Under the pieces are notes generated by a model. It saw nothing but the letters and a program-made list of their open reading frames with translations. It did no database searches and was not told the DNA's origin. From Azospira inquinata (GTDB lineage: Bacteria > Pseudomonadota > Gammaproteobacteria > Burkholderiales > Rhodocyclaceae): 64,000 bases of DNA. Shown here in pieces: positions 18,291-27,592 of this stretch (within the stretch, counting starts at the first letter, position 1; every line of letters starts with the position of its first letter). Location: assembly GCF_018905915.1 (NCBI RefSeq), contig NZ_CP064782.1, positions 682,001-746,000 of the forward strand, given 5' to 3'. The position numbers were made by a program, and so were the translations under genes.

Positions 18291-18515
18291 TTACTTGGCG
18301 GCGTCAGCAGGAGCGGCGTCGGCAGGAGCGGCTTCAGCAGCCTTCTTAGCCTTCTTGGCCTTCTTGTGAGCCTTCTTGTGAGCCTTCTTGGCAGGAGCGG
18401 CAGCAGCGGTGTCGGCGCTGGCTTCAGGAGCGGCAGCGGGAGCGGGAGCGGCATCAGCAGCGAAAACGGAAGCGGCGAACAGGGAGGCCACCAGGGCGGA
18501 GAGGAGCTTGCTCAT
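18291..18515 (-). CDS. Small exported Ala/Lys-rich protein
   Basis: A 74-residue protein with a clear signal peptide (MSKLLSALVASLFAASVFA, Ala-x-Ala cleavage near 19). The mature part is almost only Ala, Pro, Lys, Glu, Asp and His. It has a Pro/Ala/Glu-rich segment, a central basic block built of AHKKAHKKAKKAKKAA, and an acidic Ala/Pro/Asp tail made of the repeat PADAA. The ATG has GAGG at a good distance, and a terminator follows, so it is a real monocistronic gene. It resembles acid-shock or histone-like repetitive small proteins in composition only; function is unknown. The basic block could bind DNA, lipopolysaccharide or polyanions. Confidence 0.75.
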   Translation of the reverse strand: MSKLLSALVASLFAASVFAADAAPAPAAAPEASADTAAAAPAKKAHKKAHKKAKKAKKAAEAAPADAAPADAAK

Positions 18516-18554
18516 TATTTATACCTCGTCAAATGATCAATTGATGATGGTTCT

Positions 18555-18583
18555 TGTAACCCACCCGCGTTGAGCGGGTTACA
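18555..18583. repeat. Inverted repeat upstream of the Ala/Lys-rich gene
   Basis: TGTAACCC and GGGTTACA form an 8-bp arm pair with a 13-base centre that itself contains a competing CCGC/GCGG pair. It lies 40-68 bases upstream of the start at 18515 and about 50 bases after the sulfurtransferase stop. There is no T tract. It could be an operator or a structure ending sulfurtransferase transcription. Confidence 0.4.
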
Positions 18584-18632
18584 GGCAATAACGTATCAGT
18601 TTCTCGGTCGGTTGACACTATTTTTCATAAAT

Positions 18633-19472
18633 TCACTTTTCCACCGGCCGGGCAGGGTCGCTGCACCACTCACTCCAGGACCCGGCGTAGAGCTTGGAGC
18701 CGGGCAGGCCCGCCACTTCCATGGCAAGTACATTGTGGCAGGCGGAGACCCCGGAACCGCATTGGTGGATCACCTGTTCCGGGCTCAAGGAGCCCAGGAT
18801 TTCCAGGAATTCCCGTTGCAATTCATGGGCCGGTTTAAACTGGCCTTCCGGGGTGAGATTGTTGCGGAAGAAGCGATTCCGGGCCCCCGGGATATGGCCG
18901 CCCACCGGGTCCATGGTTTCGTTTTCCCCATGAAAGCGGTCCGGCGCCCGGGCGTCCAGAATCAGGCGCCCCGGATGCCCCAACCCCGCCAGGACCTTGC
19001 TGGCCAGCACCACCCAGGGCTGCACCCGGGCTGTGAAATGGCCCAAACGGGGCTGGGGCGCCGCCCCGTCCACCGGCTGGCCAGCCCCTACCCAAGCGGG
19101 GAAGCCCCCATCCAGGACGGACACCGCCCCGTGGCCTAGCCAGCCCAGCAGCCACCACAGCCGGGCCGCCATCATGCCGCCACAGTCGTCGTAGGCCACC
19201 ACCCGGGTCTGGTTGCCGATGCCCAGCATTTCCAGACGGCGCACCAGCAGCACCACCTCGGGCAGGGGATGACGGCCGTTATGGCCGGTCTTGGGGCCGG
19301 ACAGATCCCGGTCCATGTGCATGAACACGGCCCCGGGAATGTGATTTTCCTGGTAGGCGGCTTCCCCGGCCTCAGGAGCCGCCAGGTTATGGCGACAATC
19401 CACCACCCGCCAATCCGGGTCTTCCAGATGGTCGGCCAGTTCCGCCACGGAAATCAGGGGGGAGACGGTCAT
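18633..19472 (-). CDS. sseA: 3-mercaptopyruvate / thiosulfate sulfurtransferase
   Basis: A 279-residue double-rhodanese protein. The N-terminal (inactive) rhodanese runs from LISVAELADHLEDPDWRVVDCR through HIPGAVFMHMDRDLSGPK. The C-terminal rhodanese has GGHIPGARNRFF and the active-site loop CGSGVSACHNVLAM. The CGSGV loop is typical of mercaptopyruvate sulfurtransferases, whereas thiosulfate sulfurtransferases have CRKGV, so SseA-type activity (sulfur transfer from 3-mercaptopyruvate) is favoured. Start ATG 19472 shares its last base with the stop of the upstream SpoIIAA-like gene, so the two are co-translated. The upstream open frame lacks a supported start. Confidence 0.88.
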   Translation of the reverse strand: MTVSPLISVAELADHLEDPDWRVVDCRHNLAAPEAGEAAYQENHIPGAVFMHMDRDLSGPKTGHNGRHPLPEVVLLVRRLEMLGIGNQTRVVAYDDCGGMMAARLWWLLGWLGHGAVSVLDGGFPAWVGAGQPVDGAAPQPRLGHFTARVQPWVVLASKVLAGLGHPGRLILDARAPDRFHGENETMDPVGGHIPGARNRFFRNNLTPEGQFKPAHELQREFLEILGSLSPEQVIHQCGSGVSACHNVLAMEVAGLPGSKLYAGSWSEWCSDPARPVEK

Positions 19473-19822
19473 CAGGCCTGCTCCGCCAGCCAGGCCTTGG
19501 CTTCGGCTTCGTCGCTGAAAACCTGCACATCGGCGTGCACAAAGGCCTGGGATAGCCAGGCGCTCCAGGCCACCCACTGGCTATCGGTCAGGACCGCCAC
19601 CCGGCGGAAGGCGTCCCCGTGGGTCCGGCCGAATTTCACTTCGGCCCAGGCAACGTCCAGGGTGAAATCGGCCATCTCCCGCAGATCGAAGAAGAGATCC
19701 ACCGGGCCTTCGAATTTAGTCTTGTAATTGACCAGCTCTTCGAATTCCCGGTAATCGGCCAGGGTAAATTCCCCGAAAACGGACACCGATACCAGGCTGC
19801 CTTGATGGTCGGTTGCGATCAT
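19472..19822 (-). CDS. SpoIIAA-like / STAS-SEC14 domain protein
   Basis: A 116-residue protein starting at ATG 19822 (MIATDHQGSLVSVSVFGEFT). The sequence VDLFFDLREMADFTLDVAWAEVKFG, AVLTDSQWVAWSAWL and VFSDEAEAKAWLAEQA matches the SpoIIAA-like family, whose members have a fold related to lipid-binding SEC14/STAS domains; precise roles are unknown. Its stop overlaps the sulfurtransferase start by one base. A terminator-like hairpin precedes it (19912-19940), so it probably has its own promoter in 19823-19911, although some read-through from the Rieske gene is possible. Confidence 0.8.
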   Translation of the reverse strand: MIATDHQGSLVSVSVFGEFTLADYREFEELVNYKTKFEGPVDLFFDLREMADFTLDVAWAEVKFGRTHGDAFRRVAVLTDSQWVAWSAWLSQAFVHADVQVFSDEAEAKAWLAEQA

Positions 19823-19911
19823 AGTTTTGCTCTCCACTAAAAATTGGGGATGCCCAAGTGTATCCCAAGCCCCGGCCAAACGCGGCGTCCGGCGCCCCGG
19901 GCAAGGGCAAA

Positions 19912-19940
19912 GAAAAAGGGCGCCCCCTGGGACGCCCTGT
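19912..19940 (-). terminator. Terminator after the Rieske oxygenase gene
   Basis: On the minus strand AGGGCG pairs with CGCCCT, with further C/G pairs inside, and five Ts follow about 19 bases after the oxygenase stop. Confidence 0.75.
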
Positions 19941-19958
19941 TTCGGCTGACCACCCGCC

Positions 19959-21065
19959 CTACAGGTGGGGGGCCATGATGCGACGATAGAATTCGTGGAA
20001 GTGCTGCATGCCGTCTTCCATGGGAGATTGGTAGGGCCCCACTTCGCTGCGGCCTTCCTTGAAGAGACGCCAGCGACCCCGGTCCATGCGTTCGCCGATG
20101 TCGTCGTCCTCAATGGCGGTTTCCATGTAGGCGGCCTGCTCGGCTTCGATGAACTCCCGTTCGAAATCCACGATTTCTTCCGGATAGTAGAACTCCACCA
20201 CATTCATGGTCTTGTTCACATCCTGGGGTACCAGGGTGGACACCACCAGGACGTGGGGATACCACTCCACCATCACATTGGGGTAGTAGGTCAGCCACAC
20301 GGCGCCCTGCCGGGGGGATTCCCCCTTGGCGGCGTAGAAGTCCCGCACCGCCTTCTGCCAGCGGGCATAGACCGGGGAGCCTTCCTTGAGCAGGGAGGTA
20401 ATGCCCACCCGCTGGACGGAATACCATTCGCCGAACTGCCAGGTAAGGTCGTCGCAGGTGACGAAATTGCCCAGACCCGGATGGAAGGGGACCACGTGGT
20501 AGTCCTCCAGATAGACCTCGATGAAGGTCTTCCAGTTGTAGTTGCACTGGTGCATTTCCACCCGGTCCAGCTTGTAACCGGCGAAATCGAATTCCCCAGC
20601 CACATTCATCCCGGCCAGATCCTGACCGACGGAGCGGGGCCCCTTGAAGAGCAGTCCGTTCCAGGATTCCAGCTTGCGCTTATTGAGATTGAGGCAGGGA
20701 TTGGCGGGGAAATGGGGGGCGCCGATGAGGCTGCCTTCCGTGTCATAGGTCCAGCGGTGCAGGGGACACACCACGTTTTCCGCATTGCCGCTGCCCTGCA
20801 ACATGACAGCCTGGCGGTGGCGGCAGATATTGGACATGTCGTACACCCCGTCCGGCTGGCGCACCACCATACGGCCATGATCCTGCCATTCCAGGGTCCG
20901 GTAATCGTGCACATGGGGCACCATCAGCTCATGGCCGACGTACCCGGGCCCCTGCTCGAAGAAGAGTTTCTGCTCCAATTCGAACATTTTTTCGTCGAAA
21001 TACCAGTCGACGGGGAATTGGGTTACGGCCGGAGCCAAATGGTTGCTGGTGACGATCTCGGACAT
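19959..21065 (-). CDS. Rieske-type ring-hydroxylating oxygenase alpha subunit
   Basis: A 368-residue Rieske non-haem iron oxygenase. The N-terminal Rieske domain has the [2Fe-2S] ligands C-x-H-x(16)-C-x2-H (CRHRQAVML ... VVCPLHRW). The catalytic domain carries the iron motif EDYHVVPFHPGL (two His; an Asp or Glu third ligand is expected further on). Such enzymes hydroxylate or demethylate aromatic or amine substrates and need a reductase, which is not encoded next to it. Start ATG 21065 has GGAGG at good spacing; the longer frame lacks one. It is monocistronic by its terminator, divergent from xseB. The substrate cannot be told from sequence. Confidence 0.85.
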   Translation of the reverse strand: MSEIVTSNHLAPAVTQFPVDWYFDEKMFELEQKLFFEQGPGYVGHELMVPHVHDYRTLEWQDHGRMVVRQPDGVYDMSNICRHRQAVMLQGSGNAENVVCPLHRWTYDTEGSLIGAPHFPANPCLNLNKRKLESWNGLLFKGPRSVGQDLAGMNVAGEFDFAGYKLDRVEMHQCNYNWKTFIEVYLEDYHVVPFHPGLGNFVTCDDLTWQFGEWYSVQRVGITSLLKEGSPVYARWQKAVRDFYAAKGESPRQGAVWLTYYPNVMVEWYPHVLVVSTLVPQDVNKTMNVVEFYYPEEIVDFEREFIEAEQAAYMETAIEDDDIGERMDRGRWRLFKEGRSEVGPYQSPMEDGMQHFHEFYRRIMAPHL

Positions 21066-21186
21066 CTCCACACCTCCGGGAAGTGGCAAAGGGTAGAAAT
21101 CAGTTAATAAATCAAGGGAGGCGGGATTGTAGCCTGGATCAAATTTGACCAAAAGCCCCTGAATAAGTTATTTTTTCCCGTTTCTG

Positions 21187-21462
21187 ATGGCTATTGACAT
21201 GGATCAAACCGCCCCGTCATCCACGCCTGCGGACGGGCAAGAACCCGCCCCTCTCAAATTCGAAACCGCCCTTACCGAACTCGAGCGCATCGCCCAGGCC
21301 ATGGAGGGTGGCAAACTGTCTCTGGAAGAATCCCTGGAAGCCTATCGCCGGGGCACGGAACTGCTCCAGTTCTGCCAGCGTCAACTGCAAGTCGCCGAGG
21401 AAAAAATCCAGGTACTGGAAAACGGCTCCCTGCGCGACTTTCGCCCTACCGAATCCCACTGA
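21187..21462 (+). CDS. xseB: Exodeoxyribonuclease VII small subunit
   Basis: A 91-residue XseB, which binds XseA to form the single-strand-specific exonuclease VII. LKFETALTELERIAQAMEGGKLSLEESLEAYRRGTELL is the diagnostic two-helix core. The N-terminal 25 residues are a variable Pro/Ser tail. TTGACC at 21145 and TATTTT at 21169 (18-base spacing) would place the transcript start within about ten bases of ATG 21187, so the mRNA may have almost no leader; an in-frame ATG at 21199 is an alternative start. xseB-ispA-dxs is a common proteobacterial order. Confidence 0.93.
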   Translation: MAIDMDQTAPSSTPADGQEPAPLKFETALTELERIAQAMEGGKLSLEESLEAYRRGTELLQFCQRQLQVAEEKIQVLENGSLRDFRPTESH

Positions 21463-21473
21463 AAGCCTTGTCC

Positions 21474-22385
21474 ATGTCCGCCACTGCCCTGCCTTTTCCG
21501 GAATGGATGGGGGCCGTTCAGGCCCGCACCGAAGCGGCCCTGGGCCGCTTTTTGCCGGCCCCGGATCACGCCCCCGCCACCCTGCACCAGGCCATGCGCT
21601 ATGCCGCCCTGGGCGGGGGCAAGCGGGTACGGCCCCTGTTGGCCTTCGCCGCTGGGGAAATCACCGGGGCCCCGGCGGATCTGCTGGACAGCGCCGCCTG
21701 CGCCGTGGAGCTGATCCACGCCTATTCTCTGGTCCATGACGACCTCCCGGCCATGGACAATGACGTGCTGCGCCGGGGCCGCCCCACCTGCCACGTGGAA
21801 TATGGGGAAGCCACGGCCATGCTGGCCGGGGACGCCCTCCAGACCCTGGCCTTCGACCTCCTGGCCCGGCCCCTGGAACTGGCACCGGCCCGGCAGGTGG
21901 AATTGCTCGCCCTCCTGGCCCAGGCCAGCGGCTCCCGGGGCATGGCCGGCGGTCAGGCCATTGACCTGGAGGCGGTGGGCCGGGCCCACGACCAGGCCCT
22001 GACCCAGCCCGAACTGGAATTGATGCATGCCTTAAAAACCGGCGCCCTGATCCGGGCCGCCGTGCTCATGGGCGCCCTGTGCGGCGAGGCCCTGGCACCG
22101 GAGGCCCGGGCGCGCCTGGACACCTACGCCAAGCGGGCCGGCCTGCTGTTCCAGGTGGTGGATGACATTCTGGACTGCACGGCCAGCACCGCCACCCTGG
22201 GCAAAACCGCAGGCAAGGATGCGGCGGCGGACAAACCCACCTACGTCAGTCTCCTGGGCCTGGGCGGCGCCCAGGACTACGCGGAAGAGCTGCGCCGCCA
22301 AGCCGTCACCGCCCTGGATATTTTCGGCCCCCGGGCCACCCGCCTCATCGCCCTCACCGACTTCATCACCCACCGCAAATTCTGA
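21474..22385 (+). CDS. ispA: Farnesyl diphosphate synthase (geranyltranstransferase)
   Basis: A 303-residue all-helical prenyltransferase that condenses IPP with DMAPP and GPP to make farnesyl diphosphate. It has both aspartate-rich motifs: the first, DDLPAMDNDVLRRG, near residues 86-99, and the second, DDILDCTAS, near 230. GGGKRVRPLL near 42 binds IPP. Start is taken at ATG 21474; TTG 21468 in the same frame is possible. It lies 11 bases after xseB and 27 before dxs, so isoprenoid entry and elongation enzymes are co-transcribed. Confidence 0.95.
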   Translation: MSATALPFPEWMGAVQARTEAALGRFLPAPDHAPATLHQAMRYAALGGGKRVRPLLAFAAGEITGAPADLLDSAACAVELIHAYSLVHDDLPAMDNDVLRRGRPTCHVEYGEATAMLAGDALQTLAFDLLARPLELAPARQVELLALLAQASGSRGMAGGQAIDLEAVGRAHDQALTQPELELMHALKTGALIRAAVLMGALCGEALAPEARARLDTYAKRAGLLFQVVDDILDCTASTATLGKTAGKDAAADKPTYVSLLGLGGAQDYAEELRRQAVTALDIFGPRATRLIALTDFITHRKF

Positions 22386-22412
22386 CCGGCTTATCGGAGC
22401 GCAAGCCCAGCC

Positions 22413-24278
22413 ATGTCCGCCTACCCCCTCCTCGACACCATCCACGATCCCAGCCAACTGCGTCGGCTGGAGCGGCGCCAGCTGTTGCCCCTGGCCGATG
22501 AAATCCGGGCCTTTCTCATCGAATCCGTGGCCCGCACGGGGGGGCACCTATCCTCCAACCTGGGAACGGTGGAACTGACCATCGCCCTCCACTACGTCTT
22601 CGAGACCCCCCGGGACCGGCTGGTCTGGGACGTGGGGCATCAGTGCTACACCCACAAGATCCTTACCGGCCGCCGGGAGGGCATGGCCCGGCTGCGCATG
22701 GCGGGAGGCGTTTCCGGCTTTCCCAAGCGCACGGAAAGCGAATACGACACCTTTGGGGTCGGCCATTCCTCCACCTCCATCTCCGCCGCCCTGGGCATGG
22801 CCCTGGGGGCCAAGCAGAAGGGGGAAAAGCGGGCGGCCATCGCCATTATCGGCGACGGGGCCATGTCCGCCGGCATGGCCTTCGAAGCCCTGAATAACGC
22901 CGGGGTGGCGGACGCGGACATGCTGGTCATCCTCAACGACAACGAAATGTCCATCTCCCCCCCGGTGGGCGCCCTGAACAAATACCTGGCCCGGATCATG
23001 TCCGGCAACTTCTATTCCGCCGCCCGCAAGGCCGGAGAAAAGGTGCTGGGCATGGCCCCGCCCCTGCTGGAACTGGCCAAGCGGGCGGAAGAGCACGTCA
23101 AGGGCATGCTCACCCCGGGCACCCTGTTCGAGGAACTGGGCTTCAACTACATCGGCCCCATCGACGGTCATGACCTGAATGCCCTGATCCCCACCCTGCA
23201 AAACCTGAAGGACATGAAGGGCCCCCGTTTCCTCCACGTCATCACCAAAAAGGGCCATGGCTACAAGCTGGCGGAGGCGGACCCGGTGCTCTACCACGGG
23301 GTCTCCAAGTTCAAGCCGGAGGAAGGCATTCAGACCGGCAAGGGCGGAGGCAAACTCACCTACACCCGGGTGTTTTCCGACTGGCTCTGCGACATGGCCG
23401 CCGCCGATCCCCGGCTGGTGGGCATCACCCCCGCCATGGGGGAAGGCTCCGGCCTGGTGCGCTTTGCCGAGCTGTTCCCGGAGCGCTACTACGACGTGGG
23501 TATCGCGGAGCAGCATGCGGTCACCTTCGCCGCCGGACTGGCCTGCGAAGGGTTGAAGCCCGTGGTGGCCATCTATTCCACCTTCCTCCAGCGGGCCTAT
23601 GACCAGCTCATCCACGATGTGGCCCTGCAAAACCTGCCGGTGACCTTCGCCATCGACCGGGGCGGCCTGGTGGGGGCGGACGGGGCTACCCACCACGGCG
23701 CCTTCGATCTCTCCTTCCTGGCCTGCATCCCCAATCTGGTGGTGATGTGCCCGGGGGACGAAAACGAATGCCGGCGCATGCTCACCACCGCCTTCCTCCA
23801 CGACGGCCCCGCCGCCGTGCGCTACCCTCGGGGCGGCGGCATGGGCATAACGCCGGAGACGGCCCTGGAACCCCTGCCCCTGGGCAAGGGGGAAATGCGC
23901 CGCCGGGGCCATAAACTGGCCTTTCTGGTCTTCGGCAGCCCCCTGGGTGCCGCCCTGGAGGCCGCCGAGGCCCTGGACGCCAGCGTAGCCAACATGCGCT
24001 TCGTCAAACCCATGGATGAAAAGCTGTTGTTGGAATTGGCAGGGAACCATGAGGGCCTGATTACCCTCGAAGAGAATGTGGTGAGCGGTGGCGCGGGCAG
24101 CGAGGCGGCCCGTATCCTGGCCAGCCATGGGGTGGTCAAACCCCTGCTGCACCTGGGCCTGCCGGACCGTTTCATGGATCACGGCGACCAGGGGCTGCTC
24201 CTGGCGGAAGCCGGACTGGACGGGGCGGGCATCCTCCGCAGCGTCCAGGAATGGCAGGCCCGGCAGTTTCCCGCCTGA
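22413..24278 (+). CDS. dxs: 1-deoxy-D-xylulose-5-phosphate synthase
   Basis: Thiamine-diphosphate enzyme that condenses pyruvate with glyceraldehyde-3-phosphate, the first committed step of the MEP pathway. The 621-residue protein has the ThDP motif [18 protein letters not shown] (near 148-165), the N-terminal [19 protein letters not shown], the central transketolase pyrimidine-binding domain ([17 protein letters not shown] with catalytic Glu), and a transketolase C-terminal domain. It is normal length. folE2 follows after 53 bases. With ispA and ispH in this window it supplies quinone side chains, undecaprenyl carrier and other isoprenoids. Confidence 0.97.
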   Translation: MSAYPLLDTIHDPSQLRRLERRQLLPLADEIRAFLIESVARTGGHLSSNLGTVELTIALHYVFETPRDRLVWDVGHQCYTHKILTGRREGMARLRMAGGVSGFPKRTESEYDTFGVGHSSTSISAALGMALGAKQKGEKRAAIAIIGDGAMSAGMAFEALNNAGVADADMLVILNDNEMSISPPVGALNKYLARIMSGNFYSAARKAGEKVLGMAPPLLELAKRAEEHVKGMLTPGTLFEELGFNYIGPIDGHDLNALIPTLQNLKDMKGPRFLHVITKKGHGYKLAEADPVLYHGVSKFKPEEGIQTGKGGGKLTYTRVFSDWLCDMAAADPRLVGITPAMGEGSGLVRFAELFPERYYDVGIAEQHAVTFAAGLACEGLKPVVAIYSTFLQRAYDQLIHDVALQNLPVTFAIDRGGLVGADGATHHGAFDLSFLACIPNLVVMCPGDENECRRMLTTAFLHDGPAAVRYPRGGGMGITPETALEPLPLGKGEMRRRGHKLAFLVFGSPLGAALEAAEALDASVANMRFVKPMDEKLLLELAGNHEGLITLEENVVSGGAGSEAARILASHGVVKPLLHLGLPDRFMDHGDQGLLLAEAGLDGAGILRSVQEWQARQFPA

Positions 24279-24331
24279 ACCGCCCCGTCAGCCACCGCCT
24301 CCGCCCCAACCCCGACCAACAGGACAAGAAT

Positions 24332-25144
24332 ATGAACGCACCCCAACACCCCGCCGCGCCCATGCCCGACGTGCAGAGCAGCGCCGATACCCGGCACCTG
24401 GCCATTAACCGGGTGGGCATCAAAGCCATCCGCCACCCGGTCCGGGTGCGGGATGAGCATGGACAAGATCAGGCCACCATCGCCGTCTTCAACATGTACG
24501 TGGGATTGCCCCATAATTTCAAGGGCACCCACATGTCCCGCTTTGTGGAAATTCTCAACAGCCAGGAAAACGCCCTGTCCGTGGAGTCCTTCCCGGTGAT
24601 GCTCCAATCCATGGTGGAGCGCCTGGAAGCCCAGACCGGCCACATTGAGATGAATTTCCCCTATTTCATCAACAAATCCGCCCCGGTTTCCGGGGTCAAA
24701 AGCCTGCTGGACTACGATGTGACCTTTATCGGGGACATCTGCCACGGGGAAATCAGTTCCACTATCAAGGTGGTGGTGCCCGTCACCAGCCTCTGCCCCT
24801 GCTCCAAGAAAATCTCCGACCGGGGCGCCCACAACCAGCGTTCCCACGTCACGGTGACGGCCCGCACTAACGACCTGCTGTGGATAGAGGAACTGGTCCG
24901 GCTCATCGAGAAACAGGCGTCCTGCGAGCTTTACGGCCTGCTCAAGCGCCCGGATGAAAAGTACGTCACGGAAAAGGCCTACGACAATCCCAAGTTCGTG
25001 GAAGACATGGTCCGGGACGTGGCCGCCGCCCTCAATGCGGAGCCCCGCATCGATTACTACGTGGTGGAATCGGAAAATTTTGAATCCATCCACAACCACT
25101 CGGCCTACGCCCTGATCGAGCGGGACAAAAAAGCCAGCCACTAG
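24332..25144 (+). CDS. folE2: GTP cyclohydrolase I type IB (FolE2)
   Basis: FolE2 converts GTP to 7,8-dihydroneopterin triphosphate, the first step to tetrahydrofolate (and queuosine in some bacteria), using various metals rather than strictly zinc. The 270-residue protein has the family landmarks [19 protein letters not shown], and [21 protein letters not shown] with the metal-binding cysteine region near 150-165; the C-terminal [18 protein letters not shown] includes the conserved His pair. Start ATG 24332 is preceded by AGGACAAGAA. A strong terminator follows. Many bacteria derepress folE2 under zinc limitation, but I see no obvious Zur-type site here. Confidence 0.95.
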   Translation: MNAPQHPAAPMPDVQSSADTRHLAINRVGIKAIRHPVRVRDEHGQDQATIAVFNMYVGLPHNFKGTHMSRFVEILNSQENALSVESFPVMLQSMVERLEAQTGHIEMNFPYFINKSAPVSGVKSLLDYDVTFIGDICHGEISSTIKVVVPVTSLCPCSKKISDRGAHNQRSHVTVTARTNDLLWIEELVRLIEKQASCELYGLLKRPDEKYVTEKAYDNPKFVEDMVRDVAAALNAEPRIDYYVVESENFESIHNHSAYALIERDKKASH

Positions 25145-25198
25145 GCCAAAGGCTAAGGGCGGTCTTCGGCACCAGCCTGCCACCGCCCCTTACCCACC

Positions 25199-25227
25199 AA
25201 GGCGCCCCATCCGGGCGCCTTTTTTTT
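25199..25227 (+). terminator. Rho-independent terminator after folE2
   Basis: AGGCGCCC pairs with GGGCGCCT around a CATCC loop and is followed by seven more Ts. Confidence 0.92.
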
Positions 25228-25346
25228 GCCCGGTAGCCGCACGCCGCCTCCCTGGCCCGGAAAATCGGTGCTCCGAAACAGACCAGGGCAGCGCATGGGC
25301 CTTCACACTAGGCGTGGCGCCCCCCCTCCAAGGCCACCGCCCAATA

Positions 25347-25374
25347 AAAAAGGGTGCCCAGGGGCACCCTTTTA
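25347..25374 (-). terminator. Rho-independent terminator after rplS
   Basis: In the minus direction GGGTGCCC pairs with GGGCACCC around a very short loop, then a T tract, about 18 bases after the rplS stop. Confidence 0.88.
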
Positions 25375-25392
25375 ATACCGGTAAAGGCTGGA

Positions 25393-25764
25393 TTAGCCTT
25401 GCTTGGTAACGAGCTTTTCCTTGATCCGGGCAGACTTGCCGGAACGTTGACGCAGGTAGTACAGCTTGGCACGACGCACGTCACCACGACGCTTCACTTC
25501 GATGGAAGCGATCATGGGGGAATAGGTTTGGAAAGTCCGTTCCACGCCTTCACCGGAAGAAATCTTCCGCACGGTGAAAGCGGAGTTAAGACCCCGGTTG
25601 CGCTTGGCAATGACCACGCCTTCATAGGCCTGGACCCGCTTGCGGCTACCTTCCACCACGTTCACGCCAACCACCACGGTATCGCCAGGGGCGAATTCGG
25701 GAATGGTCTTGCCGGCGGTCAGGCGGGCCAGCTCTTCCTGTTCCAGTTGTTGAATCAGGTTCAT
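25393..25764 (-). CDS. rplS: 50S ribosomal protein L19
   Basis: A 123-residue L19, located at the 30S-50S interface. The sequence is characteristic throughout: [81 protein letters not shown]. It ends the rpsP-rimM-trmD-rplS operon, ten bases after trmD, and is followed by a terminator. Confidence 0.98.
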   Translation of the reverse strand: MNLIQQLEQEELARLTAGKTIPEFAPGDTVVVGVNVVEGSRKRVQAYEGVVIAKRNRGLNSAFTVRKISSGEGVERTFQTYSPMIASIEVKRRGDVRRAKLYYLRQRSGKSARIKEKLVTKQG

Positions 25765-25774
25765 GTGAGTTCCT

Positions 25775-26617
25775 TCAGTTATGTTTTATCTCACCGCATT
25801 GCTCCTCTCGCGATAGCTCGCTGAGGAGTTGCGTCACTTCCTTGGAAAGCTTTTTGCCTTCCGCGGTCTGCTGCGCCAGCCATTTGGCAAACAACTCCGG
25901 ACGGCGCTTCCGGGTTCGGGCCAGCGACTGTTTCAGACGCCAGCGACGAATGGCTTCGTGGTGGCCGGACAACAACACCGGCGGCACCTCCATGTTTTCA
26001 TACACTTCCGGCCGGGTGAAATGGGGGCAATCCAGGAGCCCTTCCACAAAGGAATCCTGCTCCGCCGAAGCCGCATCATGCAAGGCTCCCGGCAGTTGCC
26101 GAACGATGGCGTCCATCAGGGCCATCGCCGGGATTTCGCCCCCCGACAGGACAAAATCCCCCATGGAAATCTCTTCATCCACGCAGCGTTCAATCACCCG
26201 CTCGTCGATGCCTTCATAACGGCCGCACAACAGAATCAGCCCCGGCTCGTCCTTAAGACGCATGACCGTGGCGTGGTCCAGAGGGCGCCCCTGGGGGGAA
26301 AAATGCACCACCCGGGAATGCTCCAGCCCCAGATCCCGCTGCCGCTGCTTGGCGGCGGCAATGGCTTTTTCCAGAGGAGCGGGCAACATCACCATACCGG
26401 GGCCGCCGCCATAGGGCCGGTCATCCACGGTACGGTAATGGTCTTCGGCAAAATCCCGGGGATTCCAGGTCGCCAGATGCCACAAACCGTTTTCCAAGGC
26501 CCGGCGGCTAATGCCGTAATGGGCCAGGGCGTCAAACATTTCGGGAAAGAGGCTGATGACATCGAAGACGGGGGACGGCCCCTTTTCCGATCGGGCTTCC
26601 TGCTCCGCCCCGCTCAC
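25775..26617 (-). CDS. trmD: tRNA (guanine-37-N1)-methyltransferase
   Basis: TrmD methylates G37 next to the anticodon, preventing +1 frameshifting. The 280-residue protein has the family sequence [24 protein letters not shown], the [11 protein letters not shown] loop, and the trefoil-knot AdoMet-binding segments [15 protein letters not shown] and [22 protein letters not shown]. No ATG is available. GTG 26617 overlaps the rimM stop as GTGA and is preferred; GTG 26632 is an alternative. Either way the protein carries about 20 residues before the usual FDVISLFPE, longer than in E. coli. Confidence 0.95.
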   Translation of the reverse strand: MSGAEQEARSEKGPSPVFDVISLFPEMFDALAHYGISRRALENGLWHLATWNPRDFAEDHYRTVDDRPYGGGPGMVMLPAPLEKAIAAAKQRQRDLGLEHSRVVHFSPQGRPLDHATVMRLKDEPGLILLCGRYEGIDERVIERCVDEEISMGDFVLSGGEIPAMALMDAIVRQLPGALHDAASAEQDSFVEGLLDCPHFTRPEVYENMEVPPVLLSGHHEAIRRWRLKQSLARTRKRRPELFAKWLAQQTAEGKKLSKEVTQLLSELSREEQCGEIKHN

Positions 26618-27111
26618 CAGTCCCGCTCCCACGCCACGCGAATCAGGCCCTGGGCCTGGTCCACCTGGGTCACCACCGCATTCACGAAGGGGATGAGGCG
26701 TTCTTCCCCATCTTCCCCATGAACACGCAGCACATCATTGGCGCCGGTCTCGATCAAACCCTGGACCACGCCCAGGCATTCATCCCGGGTGTTTAGCACC
26801 TTGGCACCGATTAAATCGGCCCAATAGAATTCGTTTTCCCCGGTTTCCGGCAAAGCCGTCCGGGGAGCCGCCACCAGCAGTTTCTGGAGGGCTTCCGCCT
26901 GGTTACGGTCGGTGACGCCATCAAAGGCCACCACCAACCCATCCCCTTGCAGCCGACAGCGGGAAATTTTCATCTCCTGCCACGGACCAGCCTCAGGGCC
27001 CAGCCACCAGACGGGCATTTTCGACCAACTTAAGGGATCATCCCCGAAGGGATGCACCCGTACCCAGCCGTGAACCCCATGGGGGCCGGTCACGGCCCCC
27101 AATACAACCAT
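26614..27111 (-). CDS. rimM: 16S rRNA processing protein RimM
   Basis: RimM assists maturation of the 30S head, binding S19. The 165-residue protein opens with the conserved [25 protein letters not shown] and has an N-terminal beta-barrel domain. The C-terminal PRC-barrel begins near [16 protein letters not shown] and includes [23 protein letters not shown] 27111 gives the normal N-terminus; a TTG at 27135 in the same frame has no ribosome-binding site. It lies 29 bases after rpsP and overlaps trmD. Confidence 0.95.
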   Translation of the reverse strand: MVVLGAVTGPHGVHGWVRVHPFGDDPLSWSKMPVWWLGPEAGPWQEMKISRCRLQGDGLVVAFDGVTDRNQAEALQKLLVAAPRTALPETGENEFYWADLIGAKVLNTRDECLGVVQGLIETGANDVLRVHGEDGEERLIPFVNAVVTQVDQAQGLIRVAWERDW

Positions 27112-27140
27112 GGTGTTCCCGGCTGCGTCAGACAAGGCGA

Positions 27141-27392
27141 TTAGGCAGCAGCCTTGGCGGATTGCTTAACCAAGCGGGCCACGGTGGGGGACAGCTTGGC
27201 GCCCTTTTCGGCCCAGTAGGTAACGCGATCAGCCTGGATCACCAGACCGTTTTCGCTATCGGCAGACATGGGGTTGTAGTAGCCCACGCGCTCGATGAAA
27301 CGACCATCGCGACGGTTACGGGAATCAGCCACGACCAGATTGTAGAAGGGGCGCTTCTTGGAACCGCCGCGAGAGAGACGAATGACGACCAT
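27141..27392 (-). CDS. rpsP: 30S ribosomal protein S16
   Basis: An 83-residue S16, a primary binding protein of the 16S 5' domain. [25 protein letters not shown] and [14 protein letters not shown] are the S16 signature. The protein ends in an Ala/Lys-rich tail (VKQSAKAAA). It leads the rpsP-rimM-trmD-rplS operon, which links ribosome assembly with tRNA G37 methylation, and has an extended -10 promoter about 34 bases upstream. Confidence 0.98.
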   Translation of the reverse strand: MVVIRLSRGGSKKRPFYNLVVADSRNRRDGRFIERVGYYNPMSADSENGLVIQADRVTYWAEKGAKLSPTVARLVKQSAKAAA

Positions 27393-27425
27393 CGTGAGTT
27401 CTTCCGGAATCAGAAAAAGGGGGAG

Positions 27426-27431
27426 AGTATA
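27426..27431 (-). promoter_or_regulatory. Extended -10 promoter of the rpsP operon
   Basis: The minus strand reads TTGCTATACT: a TATACT box preceded by TGC, the extended -10 element. It lies 34 bases from the rpsP ATG. The -35 position holds only a weak match (CTTCCA-like), which an extended -10 can tolerate. Confidence 0.6.
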
Positions 27432-27536
27432 GCAAAAATCCCCGACAATGGAAGAGCTTTTCCTTAGGGTTTTGCTGCCAGAACAAGCAATTGGATCATC
27501 CCGGCTTTAACCCGGGCTGAAACCCTCCGGGCGGCC

Positions 27537-27578
27537 CTTCCGCCTTCCGCCTTCCGCCTTCCGCCTTCCGCCTTCCGC
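27537..27578. repeat. Six perfect tandem copies of a 7-bp unit
   Basis: CTTCCGC is repeated six times without interruption (27537-27543, 27544-27550, 27551-27557, 27558-27564, 27565-27571, 27572-27578). It lies in the 496-base intergenic region between rpsP and the PilZ-like gene. The minus strand is purine-only apart from one C per unit, so the tract has strong strand asymmetry. Confidence 0.95.
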
Positions 27579-27592
27579 CCCCGGAGTTCGCC

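Noticed and set aside
18533..18546. FNR-type site near the Ala/Lys-rich gene
   Set aside because: The palindrome ATCAATTGAT has the half-sites in the reverse order and without the 4-base spacer of TTGAT-N4-ATCAA.
22548..24182. 544-codon open frame antisense to dxs
   Set aside because: Same cause: dxs on the other strand is complete with all motifs, and the antisense translation is low-complexity.
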